A DNA stretch of 64,000 nt from Flavobacterium sp. MDT1-60. GTDB taxonomy: Bacteria > Bacteroidota > Bacteroidia > Flavobacteriales > Flavobacteriaceae. The DNA lies in assembly GCF_014844035.1 (NCBI RefSeq), contig NZ_CP062159.1, positions 1,488,001-1,552,000 on the forward strand. The letters are read 5' to 3'. The position numbers and the translations under genes were made by a program. Below are positions 18,650 through 27,652 of this stretch, one piece after another. Position 1 is the stretch's first letter; every line of letters begins with the position of its first letter. The notes under the pieces were generated by a model that ran no database searches, was not told the origin of the DNA, and saw only the letters and a program-made list of their open reading frames with translations.

Positions 18650-20845
18650 ATGAATTCAAACGAAATTGAAATACACAAGGAATTAAAGAAGTATTTCGGC
18701 TTTAGCCAATTTAAGGGCTTGCAGGAGCAAGTCATTACGAGTATTTTAGGTAAGACGAATACTTTCGTAATTATGCCTACAGGCGGTGGAAAGTCTCTTT
18801 GTTATCAATTACCCGCTTTAATTCAGGACGGAACAGCCATTGTTGTTTCTCCTCTAATTGCTTTGATGAAAAATCAGGTTGATGCGATTCGAAGTCTTTC
18901 TTCAGAAAACGGAATTGCCCATGTACTGAATTCCTCCCTTACAAAAACAGAAATTGCTCAGGTAAAAAAAGATATTACTTCTGGTTTGACCAAACTTTTA
19001 TATGTGGCACCGGAATCTTTGACTAAAGAAGAATATGTTGCTTTTTTACAGAGTGTGCCCATTTCATTTGTCGCCATTGATGAAGCGCATTGTATTTCAG
19101 AATGGGGACATGATTTTAGGCCGGAATACCGAAACCTAAAAAACATAATAAAACAATTAGGTCAGGTTCCTATTATAGGACTTACCGCAACTGCAACCCC
19201 TAAAGTTCAGGAAGATATTCTTAAAAACCTTGATATGTCTGATGCAAATACTTTTAAAGCATCATTCAACAGACCGAACTTGTACTACGAAGTTCGCACA
19301 AAAACGAAAAATATTGAATCGGATATTATTCGATTTATCAAACAACATAAAGGTAAATCCGGAATTATTTATTGCTTAAGCCGTAAAAAAGTGGAATCTA
19401 TTGCCGAAGTTTTACAAGTGAACGGAATCAGTGCTGTTCCTTATCATGCAGGTCTGGATGCTAAAACCCGCGCTAAACATCAGGACATGTTTTTGATGGA
19501 AGACGTAGATGTGGTGGTAGCAACAATCGCCTTCGGAATGGGAATTGACAAACCAGACGTTCGTTTTGTTATTCACCATGATATTCCAAAATCATTGGAA
19601 AGTTATTACCAGGAAACAGGTCGTGCTGGTCGTGATGGAGGTGAAGGGCATTGTTTGGCTTACTACTCTTATAAAGATGTAGAAAAGCTGGAGAAATTCA
19701 TGTCTGGAAAACCAGTTGCTGAACAGGAAATTGGTTTTGCTCTTTTACAGGAAGTTGTGGCTTATGCCGAAACCTCAATGTCACGAAGAAAGTTCTTACT
19801 GCATTATTTTGGTGAAGAATTTGACAGCGAAACCGGAGAAGGTGCTGATATGGATGACAATGTTCGGAATCCTAAAAATAAAATTGAAGCGCAGGATCAG
19901 GTTGTTAAATTGTTGGAAATCGTTCGCGACACCAAACATATTTACAAATCAAAAGAAATTGTCTTTACTTTAATAGGTCGCGTTAACGCAGTTATTAAAG
20001 CACACAAAACAGATACGCAATCCTTTTTTGGTTCAGGTTCAGATCACGATGAAAAATACTGGATGGCTTTGCTTCGACAAGTATTAGTTGCCGGTTATTT
20101 ATCAAAAGATATCGAGACTTATGGTGTGGTGAAAATCACTAAAGAAGGTTTGAACTTTATTAAAAAACCAATATCCTTTCTGATGTCTGAAGATCATGAA
20201 TACAATGAATCTGAAGATGAAGCAATTGTAACAGCAGCAAAATCATCCGGTACTGCCGATGAGGTTTTAATGGGAATGCTGCGTGAACTGCGTAAAAAAG
20301 TAGCCAAAAAATTAGGCGTTCCTCCGTTTGTTGTTTTTCAGGATCCTTCTTTAGAAGACATGGCTTTAAAATACCCAATTTCTTTAACTGAATTATATAA
20401 TATTCATGGAGTTGGTGAAGGAAAAGCTAAAAAATACGGTGGAGAATTTGTAGCCTTAATTAGTCGTTATGTCGAAGATAATGATATTATTCGTCCAGAC
20501 GATTTAGTAGTTAAATCAACAGGAGTAAATTCAGCTAATAAATTATACATCATCCAGAATATAGATCGAAAATTGTCATTGAATGATATTGCTTCTGCAA
20601 AAGGTTTAACGATGGACGCTTTGATCAAAGAAATGGAACAAATCGTTTATGCCGGTACAAAACTGAATATCAAATACTGGGTTGATGATATGCTTGATGA
20701 TGATCAACAGGAAGAAATTCACGATTATTTCATGGAATCAGAATCAGACAAAATCGAAGACGCACTTAAAGAATTTGACGGCGATTATGATATTGATGAA
20801 TTAAGGCTGATGAGAATTAAGTTTATTAGTGAAGTAGCTAATTAA
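18650..20845 (+). CDS. recQ: ATP-dependent DNA helicase RecQ (zinc cysteines absent)
   Basis: A 731-residue superfamily-2 helicase. Walker A is MPTGGGKSLCYQLPAL (about 42-57), motif II is AIDEAHCISEWGHDFRPEYR (about 144-163), motif VI is QETGRAGRDGG near 323-333. The RQC region follows, then an HRDC domain (about 545-620) and a C-terminal helical tail. Where most RecQ proteins have four zinc-binding cysteines, this one has TSMSRRKFLLHYFGEEF and GEGADMDDNVRNP (about 375-408), with no cysteine at all. RecQ unwinds DNA in recombination and fork repair. The start at ATG 18650 is the first after the divergent promoter region. Confidence 0.95.
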   Translation: MNSNEIEIHKELKKYFGFSQFKGLQEQVITSILGKTNTFVIMPTGGGKSLCYQLPALIQDGTAIVVSPLIALMKNQVDAIRSLSSENGIAHVLNSSLTKTEIAQVKKDITSGLTKLLYVAPESLTKEEYVAFLQSVPISFVAIDEAHCISEWGHDFRPEYRNLKNIIKQLGQVPIIGLTATATPKVQEDILKNLDMSDANTFKASFNRPNLYYEVRTKTKNIESDIIRFIKQHKGKSGIIYCLSRKKVESIAEVLQVNGISAVPYHAGLDAKTRAKHQDMFLMEDVDVVVATIAFGMGIDKPDVRFVIHHDIPKSLESYYQETGRAGRDGGEGHCLAYYSYKDVEKLEKFMSGKPVAEQEIGFALLQEVVAYAETSMSRRKFLLHYFGEEFDSETGEGADMDDNVRNPKNKIEAQDQVVKLLEIVRDTKHIYKSKEIVFTLIGRVNAVIKAHKTDTQSFFGSGSDHDEKYWMALLRQVLVAGYLSKDIETYGVVKITKEGLNFIKKPISFLMSEDHEYNESEDEAIVTAAKSSGTADEVLMGMLRELRKKVAKKLGVPPFVVFQDPSLEDMALKYPISLTELYNIHGVGEGKAKKYGGEFVALISRYVEDNDIIRPDDLVVKSTGVNSANKLYIIQNIDRKLSLNDIASAKGLTMDALIKEMEQIVYAGTKLNIKYWVDDMLDDDQQEEIHDYFMESESDKIEDALKEFDGDYDIDELRLMRIKFISEVAN

Positions 20846-20858
20846 AGAAAGTTTACAG

Positions 20859-20894
20859 TCTCAGTTTACAGTCTCAGAATACTGTAAACTGAGA
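20859..20894 (+). terminator. 14-bp hairpin after recQ
   Basis: TCTCAGTTTACAGT (20859-20872) pairs perfectly with ACTGTAAACTGAGA (20881-20894) around an 8-base loop. The T run after it is weak, so this is either a poor terminator or part of the 'ACTGAGACT' intergenic repeat words that recur near 15440 and 24290. Confidence 0.45.
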
Positions 20895-20948
20895 TTAATA
20901 TGTTAAAAACACGACAAGAAATCTGCAAACTGCGACTGTGACTGAAAA

Positions 20949-21185
20949 CTACTCATAGAGTTCCCCCCGATGCGGTTTCAAAGCATCTCTTACCGGAATC
21001 ATATTTTCTTCTGTTACAACCATAAAAGCAGTTGCATGCATATCGTTTACAATTTTAAAACCTGTAATATTTAGCGGAAGTTTTTCTATAGCGATATATT
21101 CTTTCAAATGAATTTCGTGATGCTCAGCTGTTTTTGCCGATGCCGGACCACGAAAATCCCAAATTAATTTTATTTTTCTAGACAT
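20949..21185 (-). CDS. Small conserved-looking hypothetical protein
   Basis: A 78-residue basic-to-neutral soluble protein. It has LIWDFRGPASAKTAEHHEIH (about 7-26) and a strand-rich C-terminal half ending in PHRGELYE. No signal peptide, membrane segment or cysteine. Length, base composition and a good ATG suggest a real gene. I do not recognise the family. It lies alone between recQ (convergent) and an intergenic repeat, and its start is followed upstream by GGTACAAAG tandem repeats. Confidence 0.6.
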   Translation of the reverse strand: MSRKIKLIWDFRGPASAKTAEHHEIHLKEYIAIEKLPLNITGFKIVNDMHATAFMVVTEENMIPVRDALKPHRGELYE

Positions 21186-21210
21186 TCTTCTTTAAGTTGC
21201 AAAGGTTCAT

Positions 21211-21237
21211 AGGTACAAAGGTACAAAGGTACAAAGT
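21211..21237. repeat. GGTACAAA tandem repeat
   Basis: AGGTACAAAGGTACAAAGG and the following bases make three copies of a 9-base unit (GGTACAAAG in its shifted form). It lies just upstream of the small hypothetical gene. Similar words (GGTTCAAAGG) occur at 56936. Confidence 0.6.
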
Positions 21238-21269
21238 CTATTTTACGAAGAAGAGAAAAGTTGCTAGAT

Positions 21270-21418
21270 AATTAACCGCAAAGTCCGCAAAGATTTAATT
21301 TCACTTTGCGCATATAAAAGTCAAAGTGCGCAAAGCTTTGTGTTGATTTAGCTTTGCGAACTTTGTGTTTTTGTAAAACCAAACCTTTAAAAAATCTTAG
21401 CGTACTTTGTGGTTAATT
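21270..21418. repeat. 149-bp intergenic element with 15-bp terminal inverted repeats and internal CTTTGCG words
   Basis: The ends AATTAACCGCAAAGT (21270-21284) and ACTTTGTGGTTAATT (21404-21418) are inverted repeats with one mismatch. Inside are several CTTTGCG/CGCAAAG words in both orientations. No open frame. A related CTTTGCG-rich stretch lies at 57065-57135, ending in CTTTGCGGTTAA. It resembles a dispersed flavobacterial repeat, possibly a non-autonomous element. Confidence 0.55.
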
Positions 21419-21440
21419 ATATAAAGTCAGTTCAAAATGT

Positions 21441-21448
21441 TATTTTTG
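21441..21448 (+). promoter_or_regulatory. Predicted -7 box (TATTTTTG) for FAD dehydrogenase gene
   Basis: TATTTTTG fits TANNTTTG and is followed by CA, as at most promoters of this window. No clear -33 TTG. The start codon is 46 bases downstream. Confidence 0.4.
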
Positions 21449-21494
21449 CATGTTCTTTTCATAAATAGAAAAGCTAATTGAAAAATAAAATACA

Positions 21495-23054
21495 ATGCCA
21501 AGAGAACTTTTACTTCAGGTAACTCCGGAAATAGCTGCAAACGAATTGTTGCTGAAAGACTATTTGTCTAAACAAATTAAAGTTTCTCCTAAGGAAATCC
21601 AACATATTTCTATTTTAAAACGATCTATTGATGCGCGCCAAAAAGCAATCAAAATCAATTTGAAAGTTATTATTTATTTGCAGGGCGAACCTTTTCAGGA
21701 AACCAAAATTGAATTACCTCTATATAAAGACGTTTCTGCTGCTCAGGAAGTTATTGTGGTTGGCGCTGGTCCGGCTGGGCTTTTTGCGGCATTGCAATTA
21801 ATTGAATTAGGCTTAAAGCCGATTGTAATCGAGCGCGGAAAAGACGTTCGAGGACGCCGACGTGACTTAAAAGCAATCAATGTAGATCATTTGGTAAACG
21901 AAGATTCTAATTATTGTTTTGGAGAAGGCGGAGCAGGAACATATTCTGACGGAAAATTATATACGCGTTCTAAAAAACGTGGAGATGTTACGAGAATTTT
22001 AGAACTTTTAGTTGCTTTTGGAGCTTCTGAAGATATTCTGGTTGAAGCGCATCCGCACATCGGAACCAATAAATTGCCAAAAATCATTGAAGATATTCGA
22101 AACAAAATTATCGAGTTTGGTGGTCAGGTTTTGTTTGATACCCGAGTAACTGATATTTTAGTAAAAAATAATGAAGTTGAAGGAATCGTAACGCAAACCG
22201 GAGACAAGATTCTGGCGAATAAATTAATCTTAGCGACAGGACATTCGGCGCGGGATATTTTTGAATTGTTAGATAAAAAGAAAATTTTTATAGAAGCAAA
22301 ACCTTTTGCTTTGGGCGTTCGTGCAGAACATTCACAACAATTAATTGATAGTATTCAATACAGCTGTGATTATCGTGGCGAACATTTACCACCGGCACCG
22401 TATTCTATCGTTAAGCAAGTAAATGGTCGTGGTATGTATTCTTTTTGTATGTGTCCAGGTGGAGTAATCGCACCTTGCGCAACGAGCCCAGGTGAAGTGG
22501 TTACAAACGGCTGGTCGCCATCAAAACGTGATCAGGTAACGGCAAATTCCGGAATTGTGATCGAATTGAAATTGGAAGATTTTAAGCCTTTTGAAAAATT
22601 TGGCGCTTTGGCCGGAATGGAATTTCAAAAAAGCATTGAACAAAAAGCTTGGCATTTGGCGGGCGAAACTCAAAAAGTTCCGGCACAAAGAATGGTCGAT
22701 TTTACTCAGAATAAAGTTTCTGCGGATATTCCGAAAACATCATATGTTCCGGGAACGACTTCAGTTGAAATGGGACAAGTTTTTCCTGGATTTTTATCAC
22801 AGATTTTACGAGAAGGTTTTAAGGAATTTGGAAAATCAATGCGTGGTTATTTGACTAATGAAGCGATTTTACACGCACCGGAAAGCAGAACTTCATCACC
22901 AGTCAGAATTCCGAGAGATCCCTTAACTTATGAGCACTTGCAAATAAAAGGATTGTATCCGTGTGGAGAAGGAGCAGGGTATGCAGGGGGCATTATATCG
23001 GCTGCAATTGATGGTGAGAAATGTGCTTTAATGATTGCTGAAACTTTGAAATAA
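21495..23054 (+). CDS. FAD-dependent dehydrogenase, COG2509 family
   Basis: A 519-residue flavoprotein. Residues 1-80 form a small ferredoxin-like N-terminal domain typical of COG2509. The FAD-binding GXGXXG is VVGAGPAGLFAAL (Gly90, Gly92, Gly95). CFGEGGAGTYSDGKLYTR near residue 140 and the cysteine-containing CMCPGGVIAPC near residue 317 are characteristic of the group. CGEGAGYAGGI near the C-terminus closes the FAD site. Substrate and electron partner of the family are not established. A conserved unknown follows after nine bases and may be co-transcribed. Confidence 0.88.
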   Translation: MPRELLLQVTPEIAANELLLKDYLSKQIKVSPKEIQHISILKRSIDARQKAIKINLKVIIYLQGEPFQETKIELPLYKDVSAAQEVIVVGAGPAGLFAALQLIELGLKPIVIERGKDVRGRRRDLKAINVDHLVNEDSNYCFGEGGAGTYSDGKLYTRSKKRGDVTRILELLVAFGASEDILVEAHPHIGTNKLPKIIEDIRNKIIEFGGQVLFDTRVTDILVKNNEVEGIVTQTGDKILANKLILATGHSARDIFELLDKKKIFIEAKPFALGVRAEHSQQLIDSIQYSCDYRGEHLPPAPYSIVKQVNGRGMYSFCMCPGGVIAPCATSPGEVVTNGWSPSKRDQVTANSGIVIELKLEDFKPFEKFGALAGMEFQKSIEQKAWHLAGETQKVPAQRMVDFTQNKVSADIPKTSYVPGTTSVEMGQVFPGFLSQILREGFKEFGKSMRGYLTNEAILHAPESRTSSPVRIPRDPLTYEHLQIKGLYPCGEGAGYAGGIISAAIDGEKCALMIAETLK

Positions 23055-23063
23055 TATTTTTAT

Positions 23064-24152
23064 ATGGCAAACTTCTTTTCTAATTTATTTGGTAGAAATA
23101 ATGATCCAAAATCAATTATTTCTTTTGATATTATAGATTCAATTTATGCTCATTTGTATCATGAGCAAAACAGCTTGGAATTTAGAATGAAAGGCATTCG
23201 TGATTCGGTTTTAGTGAATTTATATACATTTCCAACTTCATTAGATCATGAAGAAGGAAAAGCAGAAATTGAGAAAGCCGGCTTTAAAAATGCGTATGAA
23301 GTTTTAAATGAGCTTTATAAAAAGATTGACATTGGTGTACTTACTGATGAGGTAATAGAACAGAATTTAGAATATGATTTTATACATATTCAGTTTTATT
23401 CTGAGCCTAGTGCTGAGATGAAAAAATATTTTAATCGTGTTTTAAATAATTTCATCATTTTCTTTTGTTGTACAAATAGCCTAGAGGTGAATGATTTCAA
23501 AATATTATACTCAAGCAGTCATTTTATTGATTATATAAAAGGGATCCTCGAAACTGAATCATTGGATGTAAATAAGCCTAAAAATGAAACACAGGAAATT
23601 GGAATCAAAGATTTTAAAAAAGTTTTACAAGCAATCTGTCAGTATCTAAATATTGAAATTCCCGAGAATATTGAGCTTCCTTCATCAGAAAATTTAATAG
23701 AAATTGAAGATGTTAAGGTTGAAACTTTTGAAGAATTTATAAGATTGGTTTCAAGAGGAAATATTGAAGAAAAAGACCTTAAAAAGCAATCAAAAAAGCT
23801 TTTGAAGAATTTTAAGAAAGAATCAAAAGAATATCACGAGATTGTTGAAAATCATTGGAGTTTTTTTGAAAGTATAGATTGCTGGAACAGCGATTGGAAA
23901 TTTGATCCCGAAGATGCAGAATATTTCATTTCAGAACTAATAGGTGAAGATCTTAATTTTGAATACCCGGAAGAAACATACAGTCATGATTTGTTTCCTT
24001 ATATTCAATCGGCTTTAAAGAAGCGTAATCTTGAATTAATGACGTATGATACACATGGTGATAATTATTTGTTTTTTGTCGCCAATAAAAACGATGTGGG
24101 AAGAATTTTAGAGTTATCTGAGTTAACAAAGATTGAAATTAATCAGTTGTAA
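23064..24152 (+). CDS. Hypothetical protein, possibly DUF6630-like C-terminal domain
   Basis: A 362-residue acidic soluble protein. The C-terminal 140 residues have DCWNSDWKFDPEDAEYF, YSHDLFPYIQSAL and YDTHGDNYLFFV, a pattern I associate with DUF6630. The first 200 residues look like a separate domain without recognisable motif. No signal peptide. It begins nine bases after the flavoprotein and ends just before a large inverted repeat. Function unknown. The domain call is from memory and moderate. Confidence 0.6.
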   Translation: MANFFSNLFGRNNDPKSIISFDIIDSIYAHLYHEQNSLEFRMKGIRDSVLVNLYTFPTSLDHEEGKAEIEKAGFKNAYEVLNELYKKIDIGVLTDEVIEQNLEYDFIHIQFYSEPSAEMKKYFNRVLNNFIIFFCCTNSLEVNDFKILYSSSHFIDYIKGILETESLDVNKPKNETQEIGIKDFKKVLQAICQYLNIEIPENIELPSSENLIEIEDVKVETFEEFIRLVSRGNIEEKDLKKQSKKLLKNFKKESKEYHEIVENHWSFFESIDCWNSDWKFDPEDAEYFISELIGEDLNFEYPEETYSHDLFPYIQSALKKRNLELMTYDTHGDNYLFFVANKNDVGRILELSELTKIEINQL

Positions 24153-24175
24153 GTTGAACTTTTATTCTGTACTGT

Positions 24176-24277
24176 TTGTCATCCTGACGAAGGAAGGATC
24201 ACACACGGAACTCGACAAAGATCGTCGATATGCTTTGCGGAATTTTTAGTGTGATCCTTCCTTCGTCAGGATGACAA
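24176..24277. repeat. Perfect 29-bp inverted repeat element
   Basis: The arms at 24176-24204 and 24249-24277 are perfectly complementary over 29 bases (left arm contains CATCCTGACGAAGGAAGGAT). The 44-base spacer holds a smaller hairpin (CGAC/GTCG). The element lies between convergent genes. The word GACGAAGGAAGGATC is a recurrent intergenic sequence in Bacteroidota, so it is probably a dispersed palindromic repeat. It could also stop transcription from both sides. Confidence 0.8.
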
Positions 24278-24330
24278 GATTGTGTTGAAAACTGAGACTA
24301 AAAACTGTTTACGCACGCCCAGATTATTAT

Positions 24331-25290
24331 TTACGGAATTAGAATTATTTTTCCGGTACTTTTTCGGCTTTCAAGATAATCATGCGCCAATTTTCCTTCG
24401 GATAATTTGAAAGATGTTGGAGTTGAAAGCGTAATTTTTTCTTCTATAATCCAAGTGAATAATTGATTGGCTCTTTTGATTCGTTCTTCTTTAGAATTTA
24501 AATAACTCCATAAATCGCCACCAGTTAATGTTTTGGAGCCGTCCATTAGCATTCTTGGATCTACAGGTTCCGGATCACCGCCCGCCATTCCGAAGAAAAC
24601 GACTTGCCCACATTCTTTTGTAACTGCAAAACTTTCCATCAACGTGCTTCCGATACTGTCGTAAGCAACGTCAACACCATTTGGAGTTATTTTGAAAACT
24701 TGTGATTTCCAATCATCATTATAAAGAAAAACATGATCGGCACCTTGTTCAAAAGCTACTTTTGCTTTTTCTGAAGAGGAAGTTAAACCAATTACATTAG
24801 CGCCCAAAAGTTTGCTGATTTGTGTTAATGTCTGACCAACCCCTCCTGCAACTGCATGAATTAAAAGGGTTTCGCCTTTTGCTGTTTTATGACTGTCGGT
24901 TGCTAAATAATGTGCAGTTAAACCTTGAAGTAAGATAGAAGCGGCAGTTTCAAATGAAATTGCTTCCGGTAATGGTAAAACGTGATTTATATTTACAGCG
25001 ACCAATTCGGCATTTGCAAAAGGAGCATCGGCGAAAGCCACACGATCTCCAATTTTATATTCAGGATGATTGTTGGCATCAATCACAATTCCGGCACCTT
25101 CATAACCTGCAATAAAAGGCGGATTTCCTTTTAAATGATAATTTCCCTTTCGTCTGTAAACATCGGCAAAATTCAATCCGATGGCTTTCATCTCGACTAG
25201 AATTTCATCGTTTTTTAATTGCGGATTCGGAATTTCTATATATTCTAAAACATCTGAATTTCCGAAAGAAGAGAAGGTAAGTGCTTTCAT
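24331..25290 (-). CDS. Zinc-free quinone oxidoreductase-like protein (MDR superfamily)
   Basis: A 319-residue medium-chain dehydrogenase/reductase. The N-terminal GroES-like half has GLNFADVYRRKGNYH and PFIAGYEGAG. The Rossmann half has LLIHAVAGGVGQTLTQIS and GANVIGLTSS, binding NADPH. The zinc cysteine cluster of alcohol dehydrogenases is absent, which places it with quinone oxidoreductases (QorA type). They reduce quinones or activated alkenes with NADPH. No gene context points to a particular substrate. Confidence 0.88.
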   Translation of the reverse strand: MKALTFSSFGNSDVLEYIEIPNPQLKNDEILVEMKAIGLNFADVYRRKGNYHLKGNPPFIAGYEGAGIVIDANNHPEYKIGDRVAFADAPFANAELVAVNINHVLPLPEAISFETAASILLQGLTAHYLATDSHKTAKGETLLIHAVAGGVGQTLTQISKLLGANVIGLTSSSEKAKVAFEQGADHVFLYNDDWKSQVFKITPNGVDVAYDSIGSTLMESFAVTKECGQVVFFGMAGGDPEPVDPRMLMDGSKTLTGGDLWSYLNSKEERIKRANQLFTWIIEEKITLSTPTSFKLSEGKLAHDYLESRKSTGKIILIP

Positions 25291-25370
25291 TTTTTTAAAT
25301 TTTAAGGATACAAAGTACGGTAAAATTCAGTTGAAGTTTGAAAAGCTTTTCTTAAAAATGCATAAAAAAA

Positions 25371-25392
25371 CCTCGTTTAAATTGAAACGAGG
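25371..25392 (-). terminator. Rho-independent terminator (minus strand)
   Basis: CCTCGTTT (25371-25378) pairs with AAACGAGG (25385-25392). Read on the minus strand it is followed by a run of seven T, so it ends transcripts of the M24 peptidase gene upstream on that strand. Confidence 0.7.
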
Positions 25393-25406
25393 TCTTGTTC
25401 TTTTTA

Positions 25407-25485
25407 CCACAGATTAAAAGATAAAAAAGATTTTTTTTGCTTAATTCTAATTATATAATCTGCGAAAATCTTTAATCTGTGGCAG
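25407..25485. repeat. Imperfect inverted repeat CCACAGATTAAAAGAT / ATCTTTAATCTGTGG
   Basis: The two arms differ by a single A/T in a homopolymer. The AT-rich spacer has no gene. The related words AATCTGCG and GGATTAAAGGATTAAAAAG appear at 57000-57055, so this is one member of an intergenic repeat family. Confidence 0.55.
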
Positions 25486-25493
25486 GCAATAAT

Positions 25494-26897
25494 TTATATT
25501 TTTGGAAATTTCATCTCGTTGAAAGTGCTTTTCTGCGCTGCCATTTTTTCAACATCCTCCCATTTTCTTGGCGACTCGGCAGAAAGATTTTCATAGGAAT
25601 CTTTCTTGATGGCAATGTCATCTTCGATACGAACACCAATATTCCACCATTTTTTATCACATTTACTGTTTGCAGGAATATAAATTCCCGGTTCAACAGT
25701 CAGGATCATGTTTTCTTTTAAATTACCCCCGTAATTTCCTTTATCATGAACATCGAGACCAAGAAAATGTGAGCATCCGTGCGGATAATAAATTCTGGAA
25801 TCTTGGGGATCTGTGATGATTCCAAGCTTGATTAATCCCGCTGTGATCACTTCTCTTGATCTTGTATTTAAATCCTGAATGCGGGTTCCTTCTTTACAGA
25901 TTTTAAAAACTTCTTCCTGAGCGTCATAAACCAATTGATAAATGGCTTTTTGTTCTTCAGTGAATTTTCCGTTTGCCGGAATTGTTCTGGTAACATCGGC
26001 AGAATAACCGTGATATTCAGAGCCAACATCCATCAATAACAATTGATTGTCCATTTTTGTGCTGTTGTTTTCGCCATAATGCAATATACATCCGTTTGCT
26101 CCAACACCAACAATTGGCGGATAACCTTCGCCTTCAGCCCCATATTTTCTGTGGATGTAGGCATGAATTCCGTCAGCCTCATTTTCGCTCATATCCGGAC
26201 CAACGGCTTTCATAACTTCGTTGTGAGCAACACAGGAAAGTTTAACGGTTTTGCGCATTAATTCCATTTCTTCCGGAGTTTTGATTTCCCGAAGTGCGTT
26301 GGTGATACTTGAAAATAACTTTATTGATGCTTCGTTTTCGTTGGTAATTTCTGCTTTGCTTTTGAAAATTTGGAGCAGGCCAAAAAGATCAAATCCACTT
26401 TTATTTCCTTCAAGATCTGTCGGAATTTTGTCATAAATAATTTTGTCAAATTTCTTAAAATCTATTTTGAAAGCATTAAAATTGTTGCCATTATAAGCGT
26501 TAGAAAAACCCAGTTTAGATTTGGCTCCTTCAACACCCAGTCGTCTTCCTGTCCATATTTCCCGGGCAGCATTTCTTTCTCTGACAAAAAGAACTTCAGT
26601 GTATTTTTCAGTTCCTTGCGGTTCTTTAAATAGCAATAAAACACCATCTGGTTCTTTGTAACCTGTCAGGTAATACATATCAGGATTTTGATGAAAATTG
26701 TAGTTGACATCTTTAGAAAAAACTCTTTCCGGATAAGAAAAAACGACCGCAACTGAATTAGCCGGCATCATATTCCTAAAGGCTTCACGGCGTCCCTTGT
26801 GAAATTCTTTTGAAAGATAATCTGTAGGAAGGTTTTCCTGTGCGTGTATATGAACAGCACTAATTAATAAAGTAAACAATAAAAGAAATTGCTTCAT
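25494..26897 (-). CDS. Exported aminopeptidase P-like M24 metallopeptidase
   Basis: A 467-residue protein with a clear signal peptide (MKQFLLLFTLLISAVHIHAQ), so the start is ATG 26897, although the frame is open for 13 more codons upstream. It has an N-terminal Creatinase-type domain and a C-terminal pita-bread domain. Metal ligands are in LLMDVGSEYHGYSADVTR (two Asp), HGCSHFLGLDVHD (His), LTVEPGIYIP (Glu) and GVRIEDD (Glu). The enzyme removes N-terminal residues before proline in the periplasm. It is single-copy here, with a terminator downstream. Confidence 0.92.
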   Translation of the reverse strand: MKQFLLLFTLLISAVHIHAQENLPTDYLSKEFHKGRREAFRNMMPANSVAVVFSYPERVFSKDVNYNFHQNPDMYYLTGYKEPDGVLLLFKEPQGTEKYTEVLFVRERNAAREIWTGRRLGVEGAKSKLGFSNAYNGNNFNAFKIDFKKFDKIIYDKIPTDLEGNKSGFDLFGLLQIFKSKAEITNENEASIKLFSSITNALREIKTPEEMELMRKTVKLSCVAHNEVMKAVGPDMSENEADGIHAYIHRKYGAEGEGYPPIVGVGANGCILHYGENNSTKMDNQLLLMDVGSEYHGYSADVTRTIPANGKFTEEQKAIYQLVYDAQEEVFKICKEGTRIQDLNTRSREVITAGLIKLGIITDPQDSRIYYPHGCSHFLGLDVHDKGNYGGNLKENMILTVEPGIYIPANSKCDKKWWNIGVRIEDDIAIKKDSYENLSAESPRKWEDVEKMAAQKSTFNEMKFPKI

Positions 26898-27178
26898 TTT
26901 TTGATTTTTTATTGATGATTTTAGTTTTTTGATCATTGCAAATTACAAAAAAAAAGCAATCGTATGTTTTAATTCAGGTATTTGATTTGTAGGTTTTTAA
27001 TTAAAATGATGTAACTTAGAGATCAGAAATTGCAATTTAATAATGAAAGCTGAGGTCTTTTATGAAATATTTAAATTTTCATAAAACTTGCTGTCGGGCA
27101 CGAATATTGAGAAGGGAATAGTTTATAAAATAATTTTAATCTTCAAAAAACAAATATTAATCTTCAAAAACAAATTTT

Positions 27179-27652
27179 ATGAAAAAATATACAATTGCAG
27201 TCTTTTCAGTTTTAACCTTATTACTTAATTCATGTATGGCATCAAAAGAAGCCAAAAACACGGCCAATATTTACGATACGACTTGGGAATTAGAATATAT
27301 TTCCGGACCAAGAATTGCTTTTGAAGGATTGTATCCAAATAAAAAACCACAAATTACTTTTGACCAGAAAGAAACAAAAGTGTATGGTAATAATGGATGT
27401 AACGGATATAGCGTACCCTATACCCTAAATGGAAACTCATTAACTTTTGGAGAACCGGGACCAGCAACAATGATGTTTTGTGAAGGCGGAGGAGAGCAGC
27501 AGTTTTTGCAGCAAATGAAAAAAATAACAAGTTATGCAATTGATAAAGACGGAAAACTAAATTTAATTCAAGGCGATGTGCCAATGATGAGATTTAAAAA
27601 GTGGCTAAACAATAGTTTTAAGATTAATATAAGAGAAAAGGGAAATGAGTAA
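27179..27652 (+). CDS. META/HslJ-like domain lipoprotein
   Basis: A 157-residue lipoprotein: signal peptide with lipobox LLNSCMAS (Cys19). The META domain runs from about residue 33 (TTWELEYISG) to 143, with FGNNGCNGYSVPY-type sequence VYGNNGCNGYSVPY and GPATMMFCEGG carrying the two conserved cysteines. META-domain proteins such as HslJ are poorly understood envelope proteins. The 5' region has a repeated AATCTTCAAAAA word. Its stop codon lies inside a 15-bp terminator palindrome. Confidence 0.85.
   Translation: MKKYTIAVFSVLTLLLNSCMASKEAKNTANIYDTTWELEYISGPRIAFEGLYPNKKPQITFDQKETKVYGNNGCNGYSVPYTLNGNSLTFGEPGPATMMFCEGGGEQQFLQQMKKITSYAIDKDGKLNLIQGDVPMMRFKKWLNNSFKINIREKGNE

Noticed and set aside
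21211..21418. Possible CRISPR array (repeated CTTTGCG and GGTACAAA words)
   Set aside because: Repeat units are too short and irregular, in both orientations, with no equal spacers and no cas genes.
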